Notes under the pieces: model-generated
The model's input: the letters and a program-made list of their open reading frames with translations, nothing else
Database searches by the model: none
What the model was told of the DNA's origin: nothing
Part shown: positions 1 through 5,808 of the stretch, one piece after another
Numbering within the stretch: position 1 is the first letter of the stretch
How the letters are laid out: every line of letters begins with the position of its first letter
Assembly (NCBI GenBank): GCA_019409045.1
Contig: DXVG01000067.1
Span: 1 to 8,167 of the forward strand
Source of the DNA: Clostridiales bacterium
Lineage (GTDB): Bacteria > Bacillota > Clostridia > Christensenellales > Aristaeellaceae
DNA: 8,167 nucleotides
Reading direction: 5' to 3'
Translations under genes and position numbers: made by a program

Positions 1-458
1 GTGTAGTTCGAGCCCTCGATGTCCACGACGCGGCCGATGGCGCGGTGCGTGCCGTCGGCGCTGCAGCGCATGTACACGCTCTCGCCGAGCGTGATGTACT
101 TGTTCGCGGCGGTGTCGTAGGCGTCGTCGAGCGTGGCGCTCACGGTGTAGCGGCTCACCGGCGCGATGGAGAGCACCGTCTGTTCCGCGCTGTCGCCCTG
201 CTGCGCCGTCAGGCCGCGCACCGTGCCGTCCGCCACGGCGTACACGCCGGTGGCGCGCACCGTGGCGACGGTCTGGCCCGCCTCCACGCGCTCGCCCGCG
301 CGCACCGACAGCGATTCCACCGTGCCGCCCACGTCCGCGACGACCGATACCGTCTCCCGCGCCGCGACCGTCCCGGTGAAGAACGCCTCGGCCTGCGCCG
401 CGCCGCCCAGGCACAGCGCCGCCGCCAGGCAGATCGCCCACAAGCGCCTATTGCGCAT
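1..458 (-). CDS. Second efflux adaptor (HlyD-like), 3' end outside window
   Basis: Probable exported membrane-fusion (adaptor) subunit of an ABC-type efflux pump; 152 codons are visible and the C-terminus lies left of the window. The start ATG at 458 has GGAGGG at 466-471, 7 bases upstream, and overlaps the preceding adaptor gene by 11 bases, so the two are translated as one operon. Residues 1-23 form a signal peptide (basic RNRR, hydrophobic stretch, AQA before the likely cleavage). Residues about 43-68 (GGTVESLSVRAGERVEAGQT) are a biotinyl-lipoyl-like half motif, and residues about 71-100 (GVYAVADGTVRGL to VLSIAP) are the second half. The start of a beta-barrel domain follows (YTVSATLDD, then LGESVYM). 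Only a few residues separate the two lipoyl halves, so the helical hairpin of MacA/HlyD is absent. No lipobox cysteine is seen. The family call is fairly sure; the substrate is unknown. Confidence 0.75.
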   Translation of the reverse strand, partial: MRNRRLWAICLAAALCLGGAAQAEAFFTGTVAARETVSVVADVGGTVESLSVRAGERVEAGQTVATVRATGVYAVADGTVRGLTAQQGDSAEQTVLSIAPVSRYTVSATLDDAYDTAANKYITLGESVYMRCSADGTHRAIGRVVDIEGSNY

Positions 459-1758
459 CGCTCATCCCTCCATTCGCGCCCTCGGGCGCCTCCATGCCCT
501 GCGGCATCTCCATGTCCCCGGACGGCCGCGCGCCTCCGGGGGCCTGCGCGCCTGTGGCCGTCTGCGCGTCCTCGGAAGTCTGCGCGTCCGTGGACGTCTG
601 CGCGGTTTCAGACGGCTGTGCGTCCTCGGAAGTCTCCGCATCCTCGGAAGTCTCCGCGTCTGTGGATGGCTGCGCGTCCGGGGACGTCTGCGCGCCCTCG
701 GGCAACTCCATCCCCTCGGGCAACTCCATCCCTTCGGGCATCTGCGCATCCTCGGGCAGCTCCATCCCCTCGGGCATTTGCGCGCCCTCGGGCAGCTCCA
801 TGCCCTCCGGGAAGCCGCCGGAGGCCGCATCCATGTCGCCCCGCTGGTTGATGACCGTGGTCTCCCCAAACAGCGCCTTGTACGCCGCGGTGAGCGACAG
901 CGCGCTCTCCACCGTGCGCGTGCCCGTCTGCACGAACACCACGTCGCCCGCCTCCACGCCGTCTGTGATCTCCACGTTGACGCCGTCGGTCAGCCCCGTG
1001 GAGACAGGAACGCTCCGGTAGCCGCCCTGTCCGTCCTCCATGAGCACATAGCTCTGCTCGTCCTCGTCGAAGCTGAGCGCCGCCACCGGCAGCACGTTTA
1101 CGCCACTGACGGACTGCGTGGGGATGGTCACCGTGGCGCGCATGCCCGGCAGCACGTCTTCGGGCGCGTCGATGTCGGCGGTCACGGTGTAGCCGGCCAC
1201 GCCCCCGGCCGAGGAGGACACGCGGTTGACGTGGTCGATCTCGGTCTCAAAGGTCAGGCCGAGCGACACCACCGTCACCGAGCAGGACTGGCCCGCCTGC
1301 ACGGTCTTTACGTCGTACTCGTCCACGCTGGTGGTCACGCGCAGTTCATCCAGGTTTCCCACGGTCGCCAGCGACATCTGCGGCCACACGGCGTCGCCCT
1401 TTTGCACGTTCAGCTCCGTCACCGTGCCGTATATGCCCGCCTCCAGCACCTCGCCGCTGGAGAGCCGCATAAGCTCGTCGCCCGGGCTCACCTGCTGGTC
1501 CGCCTCCACATAGACCTCCTGCACGGTTGCGCTCTGCGAGGCCGAAAACGTCTCCGACTCCCGCAGATCAATGCTCCCGCTCAGGCTCATGGAGGTCTGT
1601 ATATCGCCGGTCTCCACGGTGTAGCTCTCGTAGATCGGTTCGCTCTGCGCCACCACCAGCGGCCGGAGCTGATCCCAGCCGACCAGGCACGCGACGGCCA
1701 CCGCCACCAGACAGATCAGCCGCCGCAGCGGCCTTTTCGCGCGTTTTCGCTTTGCCAT
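448..1758 (-). CDS. Efflux periplasmic-adaptor-type (MacA/HlyD) protein with acidic repeat tail
   Basis: A 436-residue membrane-anchored adaptor that would link an ABC permease and its ATPase on the outer face of the membrane. The start ATG at 1758 has GGAGG (1766-1770) with a 7-base spacer. Residues 1-12 are strongly basic (KRKRAKRPLRR) and 13-30 form one membrane segment. Lipoyl-like halves lie at about 77-100 (ATVQEVYVEADQQVSPGDEL) and 107-134 (AGIYGTVTELNVQKGDAV), almost abutting, so there is no coiled-coil hairpin. A beta-barrel follows at about 137-215 (LDELRVTTSVDEYDV, then DVLPGMRATVTIP), and a membrane-proximal domain at about 218-290 (VNVLPVAALSF, GVEAGDVVFVQTGT). Residues 309-436 are a low-complexity, acidic, Met/Glu/Pro-rich repeat tail, which is unusual in length. 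The gene is first in its operon, overlaps the second adaptor, and diverges from a two-component pair that probably controls it. Family assignment is confident; transport substrate is not known. Confidence 0.88.
   Translation of the reverse strand: MAKRKRAKRPLRRLICLVAVAVACLVGWDQLRPLVVAQSEPIYESYTVETGDIQTSMSLSGSIDLRESETFSASQSATVQEVYVEADQQVSPGDELMRLSSGEVLEAGIYGTVTELNVQKGDAVWPQMSLATVGNLDELRVTTSVDEYDVKTVQAGQSCSVTVVSLGLTFETEIDHVNRVSSSAGGVAGYTVTADIDAPEDVLPGMRATVTIPTQSVSGVNVLPVAALSFDEDEQSYVLMEDGQGGYRSVPVSTGLTDGVNVEITDGVEAGDVVFVQTGTRTVESALSLTAAYKALFGETTVINQRGDMDAASGGFPEGMELPEGAQMPEGMELPEDAQMPEGMELPEGMELPEGAQTSPDAQPSTDAETSEDAETSEDAQPSETAQTSTDAQTSEDAQTATGAQAPGGARPSGDMEMPQGMEAPEGANGGMSDAQ
469..816 (-). 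repeat. Low-complexity tandem repeats encoding the adaptor's C-terminal tail
   Basis: Two repeat families lie in frame within the adaptor gene. Residues about 317-356 carry repeats of PEGMELPEGAQM type, varying between 6 and 12 residues per unit. Residues about 357-402 carry 6-residue units such as TSEDAQ, PSTDAE and TSEDAE, repeated about eight times. Residues 414-428 return to the first type (EMPQGMEAPEGA). On the + strand the DNA shows recurring GGGCA-CTCCATCCC-like blocks. Such tracts change length easily by slippage, so tail length may vary between strains. The tail is acidic and outside the membrane; its role is unknown. Confidence 0.85.
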
Positions 1759-1793
1759 ATGCAGCCCTCCATTGGCAATATTTTTAACACGCC

Positions 1794-1812
1794 AAACTAA
1801 ATGGAAACTAAA
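1794..1812 (-). promoter_or_regulatory. Direct-repeat operator candidate upstream of the adaptor operon
   Basis: On the minus strand the octamer TTTAGTTT occurs twice exactly, at 1805-1812 and 1794-1801, with a 3-base gap and so an 11-base period. OmpR/PhoB-family regulators typically bind direct repeats of about this period (known for the family). An OmpR-type regulator is encoded divergently 130 bases away. An AT-rich stretch that could serve as the -10 region (TTAAAAATATT on the minus strand, about 1777-1787) lies just downstream, so the repeat would sit over the -35 region, as in activated promoters. No good -35 hexamer is present. Binding is inferred. Confidence 0.5.
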
Positions 1813-1874
1813 GGAAGCGATGAACGGCCTGTGAACATTCCGCGCTTTTTGGGCTGATTACAAAACCTCAACGC

Positions 1875-1911
1875 TTTAGGACAGATTAAGGCGCATCGTG
1901 TAGTATACAAT
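1875..1911 (+). promoter_or_regulatory. Probable promoter/operator of the two-component operon
   Basis: TTTAGG (1875-1880) and TTAAGG (1886-1891) form an imperfect direct repeat, again with an 11-base period. Downstream, TATACAAT (1904-1911) supplies a plausible -10 element, 28-35 bases before the regulator's start at 1939. No convincing -35 hexamer sits at the right spacing, which would fit an activator-dependent, autoregulated promoter. Sequence support is moderate at best; the role is inferred. Confidence 0.35.
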
Positions 1912-1938
1912 CAGTGCATACGAATGGAGGCGACGCGG

Positions 1939-2613
1939 ATGAGGCTGCTGATCGCCGAGGACGAGCGCGAGCTCGCCAAGGCGCTCAAGACGATCTTTGA
2001 ACGGCACAACTACGGCGTGGACGTTGTCTTTGACGGGCAGGCCGCGCTGGACTATGCGCTCTCGGGCGACTACGACGGCGCGGTGCTGGACGTGATGATG
2101 CCCGGCATCGACGGCTTTGAGGTGGTGCGCCGCATGCGGGCGCAGGGGGTGAGCACGCCGGTGCTGCTGCTCACGGCGCGCTCGGAGATACCCGACCGCG
2201 TGGAGGGGCTGGACGCCGGCGCGGACGACTACCTGCCCAAGCCCTTCGCCATGGCGGAGCTGCTGGCGCGCGTGCGGGCGCTGGTGCGCCGCAGGGAGCG
2301 CCTGACCGCGCGCGTGACCACGTTTCAGGACCTTTCGCTGGACGCGGACGCCTACACGCTCTTCTGCGGGCAAAACAGCGTGCGGCTGGTGCGCCGCGAG
2401 TTTCAGATGATGGAGATGCTTATGGAAAACCCGCGCCACATCATCCCCACCGCGCAGTTCATGGAGCGCGTGTGGGGCTGGGACGCGGAGGTGGACGTGA
2501 GCATCGTATGGGTGTACATATCCAATCTGCGCAAGAAGCTTGCAAAGCTGGGCGCGAGCGTGGAGATACGCGCCACGCGCGGCGTGGGCTATTCCCTGGA
2601 GGCGACGGTATGA
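1939..2613 (+). CDS. OmpR/PhoB-family response regulator
   Basis: A 224-residue cytoplasmic DNA-binding regulator, the normal length for this family. The chosen start ATG at 1939 (MRLLIAEDE) has GGAGG at 1926-1930 with an 8-base spacer. An in-frame ATG at 1924 would overlap that site and is unlikely. The receiver domain spans residues 1-115: acidic pocket E7/D8, phospho-acceptor D51 (VLDVMMPGIDGFE), T79 (LLLTA) and K101 (YLPKPF). A winged-helix effector domain spans about 127-222, with the recognition region at VWVYISNLRKKL and the wing at RGVGYSLE. All key residues are intact. It overlaps the kinase gene by 4 bases. The likely targets are the divergent efflux operon and its own promoter. The family call is certain; the signal is unknown. 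Confidence 0.96.
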   Translation: MRLLIAEDERELAKALKTIFERHNYGVDVVFDGQAALDYALSGDYDGAVLDVMMPGIDGFEVVRRMRAQGVSTPVLLLTARSEIPDRVEGLDAGADDYLPKPFAMAELLARVRALVRRRERLTARVTTFQDLSLDADAYTLFCGQNSVRLVRREFQMMEMLMENPRHIIPTAQFMERVWGWDAEVDVSIVWVYISNLRKKLAKLGASVEIRATRGVGYSLEATV

Positions 2614-3872
2614 TCCGCAGGCTGCGCAGGAAGTTCGTGGGCGTGTGCATGGCCGCCGTGCTGGTGGTGATGGTGGTCCTGGTGGCGCTGATCTCGCTGC
2701 TTTACTACCTGCACTCGAGCGCGCAGGTGCGCGATACGCTCTCCTTCCTCGCGCAGAACGGCGGCGAGTTTCCCGTCGTGCAGACCGCCGCGGAGGAGGG
2801 CGCGCAGCAGCCCCGGCACTCGCCCCGCCGCGGGCAGGATGCGGGCTTTGGGCTCGCGCCGCTGGACTCGCCGGAAGCGCCGTTTATGACGCGGCACTTC
2901 TCCGTGCGCTTCGACGCCTCCGGCGAGGTGGTCAGCGCGAACACGAGCTCCATCGCCGCCATTTCCGAGGAGGAGGCCGTGGAGTTTGCGCAGGCGGTGC
3001 TGGAGACGGGCAAGAGCTCCGGCGGGTACGACGTGTACCGCTATCTGGTCTCCGACTACGGCGGGGACACGCTGGTCACGTTTCTGGACGCGAGCGTCGT
3101 GCTGCGCATGCAGCGCCAGATACTCGTGCTCGCCTCGACGGTGGCGGTGGTCATCAGCGCGGCGGTGTTTCTCATGGCCGTGCTGTTCTCCGGCAAGGCC
3201 GTGCGCCCGACCGTGCAGAGCATAGAGCGGCAGCGCGGGTTCATCACCGACGCGGGGCACGAGCTCAAGACGCCGCTGACCATCATCTCCGCAAACTGCG
3301 AGATACTGGAATTGAGCGTCGGGGAGAACGAGTGGCTCGACAGCATCGAAAAGCAGACCGCGCGCATGCGCCGTCTGGTGAACGACCTGGTGGCGCTCTC
3401 GCGGCTGGACGAGGAGCGGCCGCAGACCGAGCGGCTGCGCTTTTCGCTCAGCGACGCCGTATACGACACCGCCATGGCCTTCGCCCCCGCCGCCGAGCGC
3501 GCGGGCAAGGCGCTGCGCGTGGATACCGACCCGGACGTCTTCCTCTGCGGCGACGAGGCCGCCATACGCCGGCTCACATCCATCCTCATGGACAACGCGG
3601 TCAAGTACGCCGACGCGGGCGGCGAGATATGCGTGCGGCTGCTGGGCGGCAAGCATCCCGTGCTGTGCGTGGAGAACGACTTTCAAAACGTGGACGCGCT
3701 GGAGTTTTCGCGGCTGTTCGACCGCTTCTACCGCGCCGACCCCGCGCGCACCGGCGACGGGAGCCACGGCCTCGGCCTGTCCATCGCCCGCTCCATCGCC
3801 GAGGCCCACCGCGCCTCCATACGCGCCGAAAAGGCCGACGCCGCCCGCCTGCGCCTGCGCGTGCGGTTTTGA
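2610..3872 (+). CDS. Membrane sensor histidine kinase, partner of the adjacent regulator
   Basis: A 420-residue kinase. Start ATG at 2610 overlaps the regulator's stop (ATGA) and has GGAGG at 2598-2602 with a 7-base spacer. Membrane segments lie at about 11-33 and 170-193, enclosing an external sensor region of about 135 residues that ends in VTFLDAS. The dimerisation/phosphotransfer H-box is FITDAGHELKTPL with H217. The catalytic domain has the N-box (SILMDNAVKYA, N329), the F-box (LFDRFYRAD) and the G2 box (GSHGLGLSIARSI). Two features are unusual. Only about 20 residues separate membrane segment 2 from the H-box, so no standard HAMP domain fits. The G1 box reads ENDFQN instead of the usual DxGxG; divergence there occurs in some clostridial kinases. 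Very likely it phosphorylates the co-encoded regulator to control the efflux genes. Confidence 0.95.
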   Translation: MIRRLRRKFVGVCMAAVLVVMVVLVALISLLYYLHSSAQVRDTLSFLAQNGGEFPVVQTAAEEGAQQPRHSPRRGQDAGFGLAPLDSPEAPFMTRHFSVRFDASGEVVSANTSSIAAISEEEAVEFAQAVLETGKSSGGYDVYRYLVSDYGGDTLVTFLDASVVLRMQRQILVLASTVAVVISAAVFLMAVLFSGKAVRPTVQSIERQRGFITDAGHELKTPLTIISANCEILELSVGENEWLDSIEKQTARMRRLVNDLVALSRLDEERPQTERLRFSLSDAVYDTAMAFAPAAERAGKALRVDTDPDVFLCGDEAAIRRLTSILMDNAVKYADAGGEICVRLLGGKHPVLCVENDFQNVDALEFSRLFDRFYRADPARTGDGSHGLGLSIARSIAEAHRASIRAEKADAARLRLRVRF

Positions 3873-3892
3873 TGGGCGGCGCGGGGATCGAC

Positions 3893-3935
3893 GGGCCTGC
3901 GCGCGCCCGGGAGAGCAACCGGCGCGCACAGGCCC
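3893..3935 (+). terminator. GC-rich hairpin after the kinase gene (possible terminator)
   Basis: The arms GGGCCTGCGCGCGCC (3893-3907) and GGCGCGCACAGGCCC (3921-3935) pair at 14 of 15 positions around a 13-base loop, 20 bases past the kinase stop. No T-run follows on either strand, so it is not a classic intrinsic terminator. It may still block read-through or stabilise the 3' end between the two convergent genes. Confidence 0.45.
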
Positions 3936-3959
3936 GATCTGCAGGGATTTGAACTCGCG

Positions 3960-3986
3960 CAAAAGACAAGCCATTCGCAGGGCTTG
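3960..3986 (-). terminator. Weak intrinsic terminator of the AraC-type gene
   Basis: On the minus strand CAAGCC (3981-3986) and GGCTTG (3967-3972) form a 6-base stem with an 8-base loop, followed directly by TCTTTTG. It lies 20 bases past the stop of the leftward AraC-type gene. A perfect 12-base palindrome AATGTCGACATT (3987-3998) lies immediately before it. The stem is short, so efficiency is uncertain. Confidence 0.4.
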
Positions 3987-4006
3987 AATGTCGACATTGC
4001 CCTCCC

Positions 4007-4798
4007 TTAAAAGCGCCTTTTGCTGTTCTCTCTGTACTTTTTCGGCGACATCTGATATGTTTTGTGAAAGAGCTTATTGAAATAAATCGGGTCCTTAATT
4101 CCGACGGAGGCTGAAATGCCTGCGATCGTATCGCTTGTCTCCCGGATTTTTTCTTCGGCAACGGAAATCCTGAATCTGTTGATAAAAGCGATCGGCGATA
4201 TGCCGAAATGCCTTTTAAAAACGGCATGGAAATTGGATTGCGACATGTTCAGGTGTCTTGCGAGGTCCTCCACCTTGATCTGGCGCATATAGTTTTTTTT
4301 GATGTATTCAAAAGCGGACAGCATAGTGCGATTTGCCTTGGCAAGCTTTGGCTTTGAAGCCCTGAAAAGTATTTCAAGCACCTTATAACCGCAAGCATAC
4401 TTTTCAAAAATATCCTCGGTTAAGAACAGCATGTCAAAAACAGAATTGAGCTCGTCACGGTATTCGTCGGGAAGGATCGTCGGAAAGTCATACAGGGAAT
4501 CGAAGCTGACGGAATCGTTGATAACAGCATCCAGAAAGACCCATCTTGCACGCATTATACCCGACTGTGCATCGGTATGATGCGTGATGTGCTGCTTCTC
4601 GCCCGATGGTGCGATAAAAAAGCCTCCCGCGCCGGTATTCTTGCGGTTTTGATTGCCGATGGCTATATCGTAATTCCCTTCTACGGCCTGCACAACCGAA
4701 AGCCAGGGCAAAACCTTTATATGCTCTAAATTTTCGCAGTTGCCGTCATGAAGAGACCCCCAATTGAAATACTCCAATTTTACTTTTCGAATTTCCAT
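4007..4798 (-). CDS. AraC-family transcriptional regulator
   Basis: A 263-residue DNA-binding regulator. The start ATG at 4798 has GAGGGAG (4806-4812) with a 7-base spacer. The N-terminal half (about 20-100) looks like the cupin-type sensing domain of this family (GNYDIAIGNQ, GGFFIAPSGEKQHITHH). The C-terminal half has two helix-turn-helix units: about 174-197 (IKVEDLARHLNMSQSNFHAV) and about 224-247 (TIAGISASVGIKDPIYFNKL). It ends with the family signature FHKTYQMSPKKYR. All parts appear intact. Its base composition is clearly more AT-rich than the efflux and kinase genes to the left. It diverges from the glycyl-radical remnant gene over a 122-base gap with adjacent promoters, so it most likely controlled that operon. 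Its small-molecule signal is unknown. Confidence 0.93.
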   Translation of the reverse strand: MEIRKVKLEYFNWGSLHDGNCENLEHIKVLPWLSVVQAVEGNYDIAIGNQNRKNTGAGGFFIAPSGEKQHITHHTDAQSGIMRARWVFLDAVINDSVSFDSLYDFPTILPDEYRDELNSVFDMLFLTEDIFEKYACGYKVLEILFRASKPKLAKANRTMLSAFEYIKKNYMRQIKVEDLARHLNMSQSNFHAVFKRHFGISPIAFINRFRISVAEEKIRETSDTIAGISASVGIKDPIYFNKLFHKTYQMSPKKYRENSKRRF

Positions 4799-4828
4799 AA
4801 GTGCGCTCCCTCTTTCGCCTACAATAGT

Positions 4829-4857
4829 ATTATACAGTTTTTTAAGCGGATAAGCAA
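4829..4857 (-). promoter_or_regulatory. Promoter of the AraC-type gene
   Basis: On the minus strand a perfect TATAAT -10 (4829-4834) lies 17 bases after TTGCTT (4852-4857), a weak -35. It sits about 30 bases upstream of the ATG at 4798. Its -35 box directly abuts the -35 of the opposite promoter, so one bound protein could affect both. Confidence 0.65.
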
Positions 4858-4886
4858 TTGATTTTCAGAGTATTTTATAATATATT
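4858..4886 (+). promoter_or_regulatory. Promoter of the glycyl-radical chimera gene
   Basis: TTGATT (4858-4863), a 17-base spacer and TATATT (4881-4886) form a sigma-70-type promoter 35 bases before the start codon at 4921. A perfect TATAAT at 4876-4881 overlaps it but has no -35 at proper spacing. Proximity to the AraC-type gene's promoter suggests joint control. Confidence 0.55.
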
Positions 4887-4920
4887 GATTTTGTAAAACA
4901 GCAGAGGAAGGAGCAAAGCC

Positions 4921-5526
4921 ATGAAGTTCTATACGGCAAACGGATATGAGCGCCCTATCCGCTTAAGCGATGCCACAAGGCGCTTTGCATATGAATCGCT
5001 GAATCATAAATACGGCCTTGATACAATGAAAACCGCCGCGGTCACGCTTGACGATATTGAGAATTTCGACAAGCTGACAAGGCTTGAGAAGTACGATGTG
5101 GCAATCGCCAGAATAGCCTCAGATTCTCCGATACGGATCTGCGATAACGAGAAAATAAGCGGTGCGGCAACGCTGGGCAGCGCCATAGGCCATGACGTTC
5201 CGGCAATGTACAGGGGCAAGTGCTTTTGCAGAAGCATAAGCCATTTGACGGTCGATTTTGAAACCGTACTAAAGCACGGGATACTGCGATGTATTATGGT
5301 CAAAGAAGTCAATATGACGCAGGAGCATTATAACTCCATTGCCGACCTCTGGCACAGACTGAAACACTGTGAATATGTGGAACTGATACCGTATCACGCA
5401 TACGCAGGCTCAAAAATGCTTGAGCTTGGAAAGGAGGACAACGGAAACCCGGAATGGATTCCTACCGACAACCTCCTGAAGGAAGCCAAAGAGCTGTTGA
5501 GGGCCAAGGGCGTCAAATTAAAGTAA
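4921..5526 (+). pseudogene. In-frame remnant: glycyl radical enzyme N-terminus joined to activase C-terminus
   Basis: A 201-codon open frame with a good ribosome binding site (AAGGAG 4908-4913, 7-base spacer). Residues 1 to about 120 resemble the N-terminus of a pyruvate formate-lyase-family glycyl radical enzyme (RPIRLSDATRRFAYE, LEKYDVAIARIA, PIRICDNEKISGAATLG, SISHLTVDFETVLKHG). Residues about 122-201 resemble the C-terminus of a PFL-activating enzyme: LRCIMVKEVNMTQEHY aligns in my memory with the WIRYVVVPGWSDDD segment of E. coli PflA, and VELIPYH matches its VEKIELLPYH. The product would lack the enzyme's active-site cysteine and radical glycine loop, and the activase's CxxxCxxC cluster motif, so neither catalytic activity is expected. 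The likely origin is a deletion of roughly 2-2.5 kb within an enzyme-activase operon, leaving frame and control signals intact. An assembly error or a genuine small fusion protein are alternatives. Confidence 0.65.
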
Positions 5527-5574
5527 ATGCCCGCGATATGCCCAAATTCTGCATAGCATAAAGAGCAACAATAT

Positions 5575-5615
5575 ACACCGCTGATGTTCACCCCGGGGGG
5601 CATCAACGGTGTTTT
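5575..5615 (+). terminator. Intrinsic terminator after the chimera gene
   Basis: ACACCGCTGATG (5575-5586) pairs with CATCAACGGTGT (5601-5612) with one mismatch, and the loop contains a CCCCGGGG run. TTTT follows at 5612-5615. It lies about 50 bases past the stop at 5526 and probably terminates the former enzyme-activase operon. Confidence 0.65.
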
Positions 5616-5808
5616 CAATTCTATATGCGGAATTTCGGCAAATATATTTCCGCATTAAAACAGGCAAGATTTTGCAAAACCCCATTCCATATCGCTGTCG
5701 GACGCTCCTTTTGCAAGATGGCTTTCGGGTTTGCCTGGATCCCGTTCAGATTTCATTTGCGACGGCAAACACCCCACTGTCCCGGGCCCTGGGTCTCTCC
5801 CGGCGCGG
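5616..5808. other. Gene-free stretch with a perfect 8-base inverted repeat
   Basis: No credible gene is seen between the terminator and the stop of the leftward SH3 protein gene. ATGCGGAA (5625-5632) and TTCCGCAT (5648-5655) form a perfect 8-base stem with a 15-base AT-rich loop and no T-run. TTTTGCAA occurs at 5671-5678 and again at 5710-5717. Base composition changes here from AT-rich to GC-rich. No clear terminator is visible for the gene ending at 5809. Confidence 0.4.

Noticed and set aside
469..816. CRISPR-like periodic DNA
   Set aside because: The repeats are in-frame codon repeats of an adaptor tail, with imperfect units and no unique spacers.
166..1800. Long rightward open frame opposite the two adaptor genes
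   Set aside because: It is Arg/His/Ala-rich with no domain, and it lies antisense to two well-supported genes; such frames arise by chance in GC-rich DNA.
3941..3961. Minus-strand GAGTTCAAATCCCTGC resembling a tRNA T-loop, possible integration site
   Set aside because: The flanking bases do not form a T-stem (GCGAG against CCCTG), there is no acceptor stem, and no second copy was found at the other end of the AT-rich block.
2589..3974. Long leftward open frame opposite the histidine kinase
   Set aside because: Composition is typical of an antisense shadow; the kinase on the other strand has all its motifs.
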